Shown here: positions 9,028-16,405 of the stretch, piece after piece
Position numbering within the stretch: position 1 is the stretch's first letter
Layout: the number at the start of each line of letters is the position of its first letter
The notes under the pieces: generated by a model
The model's database searches: none
Told to the model about the DNA's origin: nothing
What the model saw: the letters and a program-made list of their open reading frames with translations, nothing else
DNA from: Sediminibacterium sp. UBA657
GTDB taxonomy: Bacteria > Bacteroidota > Bacteroidia > Chitinophagales > Chitinophagaceae
NCBI GenBank assembly: GCA_002299885.1
Contig: DBOB01000004.1
Span: 94,430 to 158,429 of the forward strand
Direction: 5' to 3'
Length of the DNA stretch: 64,000 bases
Program-made: the position numbers and the translations under genes

Positions 9028-9870
9028 TTAAATTATTTTTAAAGAGATGTCAACAGATTCAATGTGGTGGGTTAAATCACCAATCGAAATAAAATCTACC
9101 CCAGTTGCAGCATACGCTACAATATTGTCTTGATGGATACCACCAGATACTTCCAAAGGTTTTCTTTGTTGGTTGATTAAAATCATTTCTTCCACAGTCG
9201 CTGGTGTCATATTATCCAATAAAATTCTTGATACAAAATCAAATTCTAAAGCTTCCTCTAGTTCAGCTTGGTTTTTAACTTCAACGACCACAGGTAGATG
9301 CACTTTTTCTTTGGTACAATATTGCTGAGTCGCTTCCAATGCTGAAGTAACACCTCCAGCCGCTTTGATATGATTGTCTTTAATTAAAATCATATCATAC
9401 AAACCAAATCGGTGATTGACACCTCCACCAATACGCACTGCCCATTTTTCGGCCATTCTAAAATTGGGTGTTGTTTTTCTGGTATCTAAAATTTTAGCCG
9501 GATACGCCGCAATCATCGTTTTTAAGTGGTGTACTTTGGTCGCAATCCCACTCATTCTTTGCATACAATTTAGCATGAGTCGCTCTGCCATTAAAATACT
9601 ATGGATACGCCCTTCTACTTGACCAATCCTTTGATTTTGGGTAACTGCATCCCCGTCTTGAACGGCAAATTGAACTTGTAGATCGGCATCTACTATCTGG
9701 GCAATACAGGTGACCATTTCTACACCAGCAATTACACAAGCCTCTTTCACCAAAAAATGTGCAAACCCTTTTTGATCTTTTGGTATGGTCGCCAAAGTAG
9801 TGATATCTCCAATTTGGGCGATATCCTCTTTAATGGCTTGTTGAATAAATTGTTTTAAATCTTGATTCAT
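9028..9870 (-). CDS. nadC: Nicotinate-nucleotide pyrophosphorylase (carboxylating)
   Basis: A 280-residue quinolinate phosphoribosyltransferase that converts quinolinate and PRPP to nicotinate mononucleotide. Diagnostic stretches are MSGIATKVHHL, ILDTRKTTPNFRMAEKWAV (the phosphoribosyl and carboxylate binding segment), GGVNHRFGLYDMILIKDNHI, and the C-terminal barrel motifs LEVSGGIHQDNI and ISIGDLTH. Its ATG overlaps the stop codon of the upstream serine hydrolase by one base, so the nad genes are probably read from a promoter further upstream. Confidence 0.97.
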   Translation of the reverse strand: MNQDLKQFIQQAIKEDIAQIGDITTLATIPKDQKGFAHFLVKEACVIAGVEMVTCIAQIVDADLQVQFAVQDGDAVTQNQRIGQVEGRIHSILMAERLMLNCMQRMSGIATKVHHLKTMIAAYPAKILDTRKTTPNFRMAEKWAVRIGGGVNHRFGLYDMILIKDNHIKAAGGVTSALEATQQYCTKEKVHLPVVVEVKNQAELEEALEFDFVSRILLDNMTPATVEEMILINQQRKPLEVSGGIHQDNIVAYAATGVDFISIGDLTHHIESVDISLKII

Positions 9871-11102
9871 TATTGCTGGTCTATAATTTCGATGGTTGTT
9901 TTTTCTAGTTTACTTAACAATGGAGGTAATACAAACGGCGTTCTTTGAAAATAAAATAGGGTAATAAGATTTCGCTTAAGGTCAACCATATAGGCTGTAT
10001 TGAAAGCACCACCCCAAAAATAAGATCCCACTGAGGCTTTGTTGATTGATTGACCTTTCACAGATGTCAATCCAACACCTAATCCAAATTGATTCAGTGA
10101 AGGGAATCCACCAAAAATAAATGTCTTCTCTCCTAACTGATTCGTAAGTAATTGCTCCAATGTGGCTGGTTGTAATAATCTAAATGTACTTTTTGACATT
10201 GTTGGATTCAACAAATGATTTAAAAATAAAAAATAATCATTTGTCGTAGAGACCAAACCACCAATAGCCGAAAAATAAGTTGCATTATTTAATAAAGGAT
10301 AATCTACTGGCATTTTTGTCCTATCTGCTGCAATAAGACGATTGTCTTGCTTGACATAGATTTCTACAAGTCTATTATGTTTTGATTTCGGAAGATAAAA
10401 ATAAGTGTCCTCCATGCCCAAAGGCTTAAATATATTATCTGCTAAATAATTGGATAAAGATTGCTTAGTGATCAACTCAATCAAACCACCCAATACATTG
10501 GTGCTAAGGCCATAACTAAATCTGGCACCTGGCTGATGGGCTAAAGGCATTTTTGCAATTTGTACAATTTCTGCGCTAAGGTTAGGATATTCTTCAAAGC
10601 CACTATTACTTAATCCAAATTTTACAAATTCCTTTTGCAAATATGGATATTCATCTGCGGAACTAATGCCAGATTGATGCGTCAGTAAGTCTCTAATAGT
10701 GATGGATCTTTTTCGGTCAACAAGTAATAAAGTATCGGCCTGTTTAACGTACACTTTTTGACCAGAAAATGCTGGAAAGTACATTTCAATCGGGTCATCT
10801 AAACGGATCTTACTTTGCTCCACTAGCTGAAGCACTGCAACAGAAATAATGGCTTTGGTTTGTGAGGCAATACGAAAAATGGCATTTTCTTGCATTTTAA
10901 CCGATGCGTCTATATTGGCAAAACCGTATGCTTGATGATGGACTATTTTCCCGTTCTTAGCTATTAGTGCAACTCCTCCAGCAATATTATGTTGTGCTAT
11001 TTCGGCATTAATGGTACTATCAATTCGGGAAAAAGGCGAAATCTGAGCAAATATTGTAGTATGAAAAAATAACAATATGCCGTAAAAAAAATACTTTTTC
11101 AT
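9870..11102 (-). CDS. Secreted serine hydrolase, beta-lactamase/esterase (PF00144) family
   Basis: About 410 residues. The ATG at 11102 begins a clear signal peptide (MKKYFFYGILLFFHTTIFAQ), and an earlier GTG in frame would only add five residues. The catalytic SxxK is in IASQTKAII (S-Q-T-K), and a YGLS segment near residue 205 may supply the Tyr. Proteins of this broad family include D-aminopeptidases, esterases and class C beta-lactamases. The missing canonical KTG makes a true beta-lactamase unlikely. It is wedged between the phosphonate HAD gene (42 bp upstream) and nadC (1 bp overlap). Its substrate is unknown. Confidence 0.85.
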   Translation of the reverse strand: MKKYFFYGILLFFHTTIFAQISPFSRIDSTINAEIAQHNIAGGVALIAKNGKIVHHQAYGFANIDASVKMQENAIFRIASQTKAIISVAVLQLVEQSKIRLDDPIEMYFPAFSGQKVYVKQADTLLLVDRKRSITIRDLLTHQSGISSADEYPYLQKEFVKFGLSNSGFEEYPNLSAEIVQIAKMPLAHQPGARFSYGLSTNVLGGLIELITKQSLSNYLADNIFKPLGMEDTYFYLPKSKHNRLVEIYVKQDNRLIAADRTKMPVDYPLLNNATYFSAIGGLVSTTNDYFLFLNHLLNPTMSKSTFRLLQPATLEQLLTNQLGEKTFIFGGFPSLNQFGLGVGLTSVKGQSINKASVGSYFWGGAFNTAYMVDLKRNLITLFYFQRTPFVLPPLLSKLEKTTIEIIDQQ

Positions 11103-11144
11103 GAGAGAACGTTTCACGAAAATAAGTAAAGTTTTCTAGATAAT

Positions 11145-11822
11145 CTATTTTGCTAAAATTTCTAATAAAGCAGTTAAACTATGTACAATGTAATCTGGTT
11201 TAGCTTCCATTAATTGTGTTTCAGTTTGCGCGCCTGTCGTAATGCCTATATTCAACAAACAACCTGCATTTTTCCCTTCTTCAATATCAATACAAGAATC
11301 TCCAATTTTAACCATTTGTTTGGTGTCGGCTATTTGCAATTTATCCATTGCATAAAGAATCATATCAGGCATTGGACGATTGTGCAAGACATCTGATGCA
11401 GTCACTAATAAATCAATTTGTTCTCCTTCTGCCCATCCTAATTTTTTCAATAAATTTTCTGCAGTGGCTCTATTATAGCCTGTGTTTAAAACTACTTTTA
11501 CGCCAGTTTGTTTTAATGCAGCAAATACATGTTCTGCACCCGGCATTGGAGTAACATCAAAATTTAGATAAGCATTATCCAATTGTGCTAAAAAATAATT
11601 AAAGGCTTCTAATTGCCCTGTTTCATCTAATGTATATGGACTGTTAGAAATGATATCTTTAATAGCTTGGAATTTCTCTTTACCAGCACCATGTAATAAA
11701 ACATGATTTAAGTCTACAGGAACATTAAAATGATTTAAGGCTGCCTGTAAAGTTTTATAAACAATATTGTCTTCGTTTACGGTTGTTCCAGCCATATCAA
11801 AAACGACACATTGAATTTGCAT
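11145..11822 (-). CDS. Phosphonatase-like HAD hydrolase (TIGR03351-like)
   Basis: A 225-residue HAD enzyme most like phosphonoacetaldehyde hydrolase. The nucleophile motif is VVFDMAGTTV, with Asp9 followed by Met-Ala-Gly-Thr as in the phosphonatase DxAGT signature rather than the usual DxDxT. The cap region GAGKEKFQAIK holds Lys48 and Lys50, one of which should be the Schiff-base lysine. Motif II appears as VVLNTGYNRAT and motif IV as KIGDSCIDIEEGKNAG. The adjacent PhnZ-like and FAD oxidoreductase genes, and no PhnW transaminase, match the TIGR03351 context. Its likely substrate is phosphonoacetaldehyde or its 1-hydroxy form made by the FAD enzyme. The substrate is inference. Confidence 0.88.
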   Translation of the reverse strand: MQIQCVVFDMAGTTVNEDNIVYKTLQAALNHFNVPVDLNHVLLHGAGKEKFQAIKDIISNSPYTLDETGQLEAFNYFLAQLDNAYLNFDVTPMPGAEHVFAALKQTGVKVVLNTGYNRATAENLLKKLGWAEGEQIDLLVTASDVLHNRPMPDMILYAMDKLQIADTKQMVKIGDSCIDIEEGKNAGCLLNIGITTGAQTETQLMEAKPDYIVHSLTALLEILAK

Positions 11823-11827
11823 TGGAT

Positions 11828-12376
11828 TTATTTTAAACTGTTTTGAATCATTGAAGCAAAAAAATCGATTGACTCCGTTTTCATTGTTGGATCCTTTGCA
11901 ATATCATCCCACTTTCTTAGTGTAATAGCATCTTGGTAAAATGGATTTTGTTCAAAATTTGCTACTTCTGTTTCATTCATAATGCCACCTTGAAAAGTTA
12001 AACTTGTTTTAGAAGGCGCAGATAAAGTATCGTAATAAGTAGCATCCACCGCACATAAATATCTTTTAGCTGCTACATGTAAATTAACAGGCTCTACCAC
12101 TGCTGGTACAAAATGTTCAGTTAAATACTTTGCTGCCAATGCTTCATGTACATCATCAATACCATTGTCACTTGCGTCATCTGGTAAATCATGTAATAGA
12201 TGTCCAATATCATGTAATAATGCGGCTGTAATTAACGCATCAGATGCATTGTTTTCTTTAGCAAATGTAGCAGCTTGTAACGCATGCTCTAACTGTGTTA
12301 CAGCTTCTCCTCCATACATAGAACCACCATTGGTTTTGAATAAAGTAAGGATTTCTGATACGATAGGATGATGCAT
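11828..12376 (-). CDS. phnZ: PhnZ-type HD-domain diiron oxygenase
   Basis: A 182-residue HD-domain protein. PhnZ uses a mixed-valence diiron site and O2 to split (R)-2-amino-1-hydroxyethylphosphonate into glycine and phosphate. The expected ligands are His31, His55-Asp56, His77, His100 and Asp157. They are offset by only three or four residues from those I recall for the characterised PhnZ. The gating pair Tyr21/Glu24, His59, Lys104 and Arg154 are also present. LLHDIGHLLHD is the HD motif. The gene lies 5 bp upstream of the HAD hydrolase and 19 bp downstream of the FAD oxidoreductase. No PhnY hydroxylase is nearby, so the hydroxylated substrate must be imported or made elsewhere. Confidence 0.88.
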   Translation of the reverse strand: MHHPIVSEILTLFKTNGGSMYGGEAVTQLEHALQAATFAKENNASDALITAALLHDIGHLLHDLPDDASDNGIDDVHEALAAKYLTEHFVPAVVEPVNLHVAAKRYLCAVDATYYDTLSAPSKTSLTFQGGIMNETEVANFEQNPFYQDAITLRKWDDIAKDPTMKTESIDFFASMIQNSLK

Positions 12377-12395
12377 AATATATACTTTTAAAATA

Positions 12396-13520
12396 TTAAA
12401 TAGTTTCGATCATTTCTTCGGCAAATCCAAATGACATAGTCATGCCGTGCCCACCAATACCGTTTAAAATATAGACTCCAGGCTCAGGATTTAAAAATAA
12501 TTCTGCAGCGCCGTTGGTCATGATTGGATAAATCCCATTCCATGATTGTATCATTTTCCATTGGTCTATGTGCATGAACTTTTTTAAATAAGCAAGAATC
12601 ATTTCGTTAATTTCTGTTTTATCAAATGGTTCAAAATCTAAAGCGTACTCATGAGAATCGCCTACTGTTAATTCCCCTTCGTTATTTTGAGACACCATCA
12701 CATGGATACCATATTTTAAGTATTCTGGAATTTCCTCTTCAATTTTTAACCTTAGTTTAGTTAAAGCAGATGACGCATGAAAACTTTTATAATGCAATAA
12801 GGATAATCCACCGCAAACAGATGCACCAATTTTATAATTAGGATCTTGATGCTTAAAGCGCATCATTTGTAATTTTGTCTTAATAATTGGTTGTGCTTTA
12901 AATTGGTCTGGATACAAGGTCTCAAAATCTTGACCAGAACAAACACAAACTAAGTCTGCCTCGTATTTTGTTTTACCTGCAAAAGCTGCATGACTTGTGA
13001 CACTCGTGATGGCTGTTCCCCAAATAAAAGAAACGCCATATTTTTGGGTTAAATAGGCAGGCAAATGCTTAATACCTTCTCTTGGATCAATAATGATTTC
13101 ATCTTCACTTCTTAACGCGCCCAATAATCCGTTTTCATTGATGCCATTGTAATTAGCCAATACAGTGTCTTTATCAATCACTGAAACTGGTCTATTTTTA
13201 GATTGAAAAAACTGCGCAATATCTTCCACTACATTCATTTCTTCTGCACTATACGCTAAATGCAAGCTCCCACATGCATTGTAAGGGATATTAGCAGCAT
13301 CTAGGTATTCTGTCCAAATTTCTTTTGTTCTCACAGATCGATCGTATAAAATACCATCTGGCTGTCCTACAGGCCAAAGCATCCCAAAATTTCTTACGCT
13401 AGCGCCTAATGCAAATTGAGACTTTTCAATCACTTTAACTTGATATCCCTTTTCTGACAAAGCTCTTGCAGTTGCTAGGCCTACAATTCCAGCACCAACA
13501 ACAATTGCCGACTTACTCAT
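12396..13520 (-). CDS. Phosphonate-associated FAD-dependent oxidoreductase (TIGR03364-like)
   Basis: A 374-residue DAO-fold flavoprotein. The FAD-binding motif is VVGAGIVGLATARALSEKG at the N-terminus, and the segment ASVRNFGMLWPVGQP is typical of the TIGR03364 family that recurs beside phosphonatase-like hydrolases. The C-terminus NGIGGHGMTMSFG is the second flavin-contact region. It probably oxidises the amine of an aminophosphonate, possibly N-methylated or 1-hydroxylated, giving the aldehyde for the neighbouring HAD enzyme. It overlaps the DUF5690 gene by 8 bp. The family call is well supported. The exact substrate is unknown. Confidence 0.87.
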   Translation of the reverse strand: MSKSAIVVGAGIVGLATARALSEKGYQVKVIEKSQFALGASVRNFGMLWPVGQPDGILYDRSVRTKEIWTEYLDAANIPYNACGSLHLAYSAEEMNVVEDIAQFFQSKNRPVSVIDKDTVLANYNGINENGLLGALRSEDEIIIDPREGIKHLPAYLTQKYGVSFIWGTAITSVTSHAAFAGKTKYEADLVCVCSGQDFETLYPDQFKAQPIIKTKLQMMRFKHQDPNYKIGASVCGGLSLLHYKSFHASSALTKLRLKIEEEIPEYLKYGIHVMVSQNNEGELTVGDSHEYALDFEPFDKTEINEMILAYLKKFMHIDQWKMIQSWNGIYPIMTNGAAELFLNPEPGVYILNGIGGHGMTMSFGFAEEMIETI

Positions 13521-14781
13521 ATTGTATTGTTTTATATTTTTTTGAAAAATAAATCATATTTAAAATACTAAATAGGATACCCACTAAAGATAGAACAACT
13601 AAGCCATTGCTAAAAAATGTTGTCCAACTCAAATTGACATCCATTGTGCCTTTTAGTATAATTACTCCAGCACTTGCTACATAACCGAATGCATCTACTA
13701 AGTACATAAAATAGCCCACGTTCGCTTTTAATTTATAACTAGCAATCATGCGATCAAATAGAATTGAATTAAAAGGGATATAACCCATATACAAGCCAAG
13801 TCCAACCAATACAATCCAGCTATAACCAGATATATAGTGATTTAAAAACAAGAGCGTACTCAGCCCGCAAATTATAAAGCCAGATAAAATAATTATTTGT
13901 GCTAAGAAAAAAGCGAGCTTATTATTTTTGATATAAATCATACTTGCAATCAAAATCAACACACAAATTGCAATTGGAATTTCAGTAGAGGTGAAAATTG
14001 ACGCGGAATTGCCGTAGCCTAATTCGTTCCAAAGCTCGGCAGCAAAATTGTCTCTAATATCTCTAAATAAAGACAATAACATGTATATAAGGATAAATGA
14101 AATGAGTCCAAAACTAAACTGCATGAAAAAACGTTTTCTATCACTATTGTTCAATGGCACACGGATAGACTTATGCACCCTTTCCTCATGAGTAGGGTTG
14201 GGAATTTTTTCTAGTAAGTACACTAAAATAATAATAGGAATAATAAAAATGGCCCCAGTATAAAATGGAATCCAGTTTTCGGCAATCAGGTATTGCATTT
14301 GTATCCACTTGCCTACTGATTTAACAAAACCAGAAGAAACAATGAAACTCACAGCCATTGTCGCACCTATAAAATCGGTTGATTTTCGACCCTCCACAAA
14401 TGAAAAGATTAAACCCCAAAGTACCCCCAATGGCAAGCCATTTAAAAAAAGCATGGTCACATTCCAAGGACTATCAATGAGTGGAAATAACAATAAAGGG
14501 ATCCACGACAAAAGCAATAAAGTTAAAATAGCCCAACCTCTTCCAATATTTTTTAATTCAGAAATATATTTAATACCGCAAAACTTACTAATGGTATAAC
14601 CAATCACTTGTGCAATGACAAGTATATTTTTATAATCAACACCAAATATTTTTGGTTCATTTAAATACAACCCAATTGTAAATGGTTTTCTAAATGCATA
14701 GACACAAGCATAAGTTAAAAAGCAAATGGCTGCGATATACACAGTCATTAGAAAAGCTTGAAACTTTTTTGGTTGCGTCAT
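13513..14781 (-). CDS. DUF5690 family MFS-like inner-membrane transporter
   Basis: A 422-residue protein with about twelve hydrophobic segments. The first helix reads FLTYACVYAFRKPFT, resembling the organophosphate:phosphate antiporters (GlpT/UhpT) of the major facilitator superfamily, and a charged central loop occupies residues 195-215 (PTHEERVHKSIRV). In Bacteroidota this family accompanies the phosphonate FAD oxidoreductase, so I infer that it carries the aminophosphonate across the inner membrane. It begins 80 bp after susD, behind a hairpin terminator, and its end overlaps the oxidoreductase start. No experimental substrate is known to me. Confidence 0.82.
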   Translation of the reverse strand: MTQPKKFQAFLMTVYIAAICFLTYACVYAFRKPFTIGLYLNEPKIFGVDYKNILVIAQVIGYTISKFCGIKYISELKNIGRGWAILTLLLLSWIPLLLFPLIDSPWNVTMLFLNGLPLGVLWGLIFSFVEGRKSTDFIGATMAVSFIVSSGFVKSVGKWIQMQYLIAENWIPFYTGAIFIIPIIILVYLLEKIPNPTHEERVHKSIRVPLNNSDRKRFFMQFSFGLISFILIYMLLSLFRDIRDNFAAELWNELGYGNSASIFTSTEIPIAICVLILIASMIYIKNNKLAFFLAQIIILSGFIICGLSTLLFLNHYISGYSWIVLVGLGLYMGYIPFNSILFDRMIASYKLKANVGYFMYLVDAFGYVASAGVIILKGTMDVNLSWTTFFSNGLVVLSLVGILFSILNMIYFSKKYKTIQYE

Positions 14782-14798
14782 AGGATTATCAAAAATAA

Positions 14799-14825
14799 GG
14801 AAGAGCAGGTAAAACCTGCCCTTCC
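14799..14825 (-). terminator. Hairpin terminator between susD and the phosphonate catabolic genes
   Basis: On the minus strand the bases form GGAAGgGCAGGT-ttt-ACCTGCtCTTCC followed by a T-rich run (TTATTTTT). It lies after the susD stop and before the DUF5690 start, inside what otherwise looks like one operon. It could be a full terminator or a partial one giving high SusCD and lower enzyme expression. Confidence 0.75.
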
Positions 14826-14860
14826 GCTAAATAAAACACCAATTCAAATTCAAAAAACGA

Positions 14861-16387
14861 TTACTTAGCAATCCAAATTTTAGTATTGATATCATCAGCA
14901 CCTTGTCTACTCACTGCAGCATCTCTATTCGTTTTATTTAAAGCTTGTTCAGATAAAGGATAAATAAATCTTACAGGAACTAAATTGTTATTCAAATTAT
15001 CAGCGCCTGGAACTATTGTTGGCAATCCTGTTCTTCTCCAATCATACCATGCCTCCAAGCCTGTAAACATCAATGCTATCCACTTTTGAAAAGCAATCTT
15101 CTCTAACTTTTGTTGACTCGTTCCAGTATAAACAATCGCTGGTTGAGTATAATAGCCAGAAGTTGGAGTTACATTTATACCGTATGCAGCAGGAACAAGC
15201 TCTCTATAATAATCAAAGTTTGACTTTATACCTTCATTATAAAAAGTTTCAGCTGTTGTAGTAGATGTTACTAAACCTCTTTCAACTGCTTCGGCAAGAA
15301 TAAATTGAAGTTCTGAGTAGTTCATAATAATTCCTCTTGCAACGTTAGAAAGTGGTGCAGTTTGTCCTTGATCATTACATACAAGACAAGCATAAGTATA
15401 ACCAACTCTAGAGACACCTTGTGGTCCAGAATTAAAATTTAAAGCTGCAACGTCACCTAAGCCATTAGGTATACCTTCGATTTTTGGAGCTCCAGCAGCA
15501 ACAGATTTTTGAGAAGGACGTCCAAATACATTTAAACGAGGATCACTGATTGCATTTAATCTATCGCTAAGTGTTTTGCTCACTCTTATCTCATCAAAAG
15601 AACCAACTCTTGATCCATATAAAGGCCACTGATTAGCAGGCACGTCCGCCAAATATTTTAATTCAGCGTTGTCAGCATTTGATGTCATGATTGGATTCAA
15701 TGTGCTATTACCAATAATTTCTTGCATCTCTGCCTTCACATCTTTCTTCTTAGATAATCTCATTAGAAGTCTTAGTCTAAGTGAATTAGCAAATCTCTTC
15801 CATCTAATAACAGAACCATTAAATAAAATGTCACCAGCAATTGGCTCATTTGATGTTCCTAAAATTGTGTTCGCACGCTTTAAGTCAGCTAATAAACCAG
15901 TATAAATTTGCTCTTGAGCATCGTATTTTGGTGTATAATTGCTGCTTCTCTTTGCATTAATGGCTTCAGAATAAGGGATATCACCATAGGCATCTGTTGC
16001 TAATGAGTATAACCAGCTTTTAAGAATTAGTCCAACTCCAAGATAATTTTGTTGCTTAACTGTTGAATTTGAAGCTAACTCAATCACATTCTCTACGTTT
16101 CTCATATTACCATATACATTATTCCAGATACCATTCTTTTCACCCCATAGATATCTATCTTCATTTACGAACTGAATTTTAGCAGTATACTGAACTAGTA
16201 AATTACCAGTTCCCCAAGCCTGACCAACTTGTTCATTTACAGCACTTTTTATAACACCAGAAATTAATAAATCCGGTGTCACTGCTGTAGGTACGTTTTT
16301 ATTCGTATTGATTTCTGCGAAATCTTTTGTACATGCACTCGTTGTAAGAATAAGTGCGAGTGCTAATATTGAATATATTGTTTTCAT
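14861..16387 (-). CDS. SusD/RagB-type nutrient-binding outer-membrane lipoprotein
   Basis: A 508-residue SusD-like protein. The N-terminus carries a lipoprotein signal ending in LTTSAC, so Cys19 should be lipidated and the protein surface-exposed. It belongs to the SusD-like group with NTNKNVPTAVTPDLLISG after the lipobox. The C-terminal region LEAWYDWRRTGLP is typical of the family. It forms the lid over the SusC channel encoded 18 bp upstream. The following genes are for phosphonate catabolism rather than glycan breakdown, so its ligand is likely a phosphonate-bearing compound. The ligand is inference from context. Confidence 0.92.
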   Translation of the reverse strand: MKTIYSILALALILTTSACTKDFAEINTNKNVPTAVTPDLLISGVIKSAVNEQVGQAWGTGNLLVQYTAKIQFVNEDRYLWGEKNGIWNNVYGNMRNVENVIELASNSTVKQQNYLGVGLILKSWLYSLATDAYGDIPYSEAINAKRSSNYTPKYDAQEQIYTGLLADLKRANTILGTSNEPIAGDILFNGSVIRWKRFANSLRLRLLMRLSKKKDVKAEMQEIIGNSTLNPIMTSNADNAELKYLADVPANQWPLYGSRVGSFDEIRVSKTLSDRLNAISDPRLNVFGRPSQKSVAAGAPKIEGIPNGLGDVAALNFNSGPQGVSRVGYTYACLVCNDQGQTAPLSNVARGIIMNYSELQFILAEAVERGLVTSTTTAETFYNEGIKSNFDYYRELVPAAYGINVTPTSGYYTQPAIVYTGTSQQKLEKIAFQKWIALMFTGLEAWYDWRRTGLPTIVPGADNLNNNLVPVRFIYPLSEQALNKTNRDAAVSRQGADDINTKIWIAK

Positions 16388-16405
16388 AATATTGGTATTT
16401 AGAAT

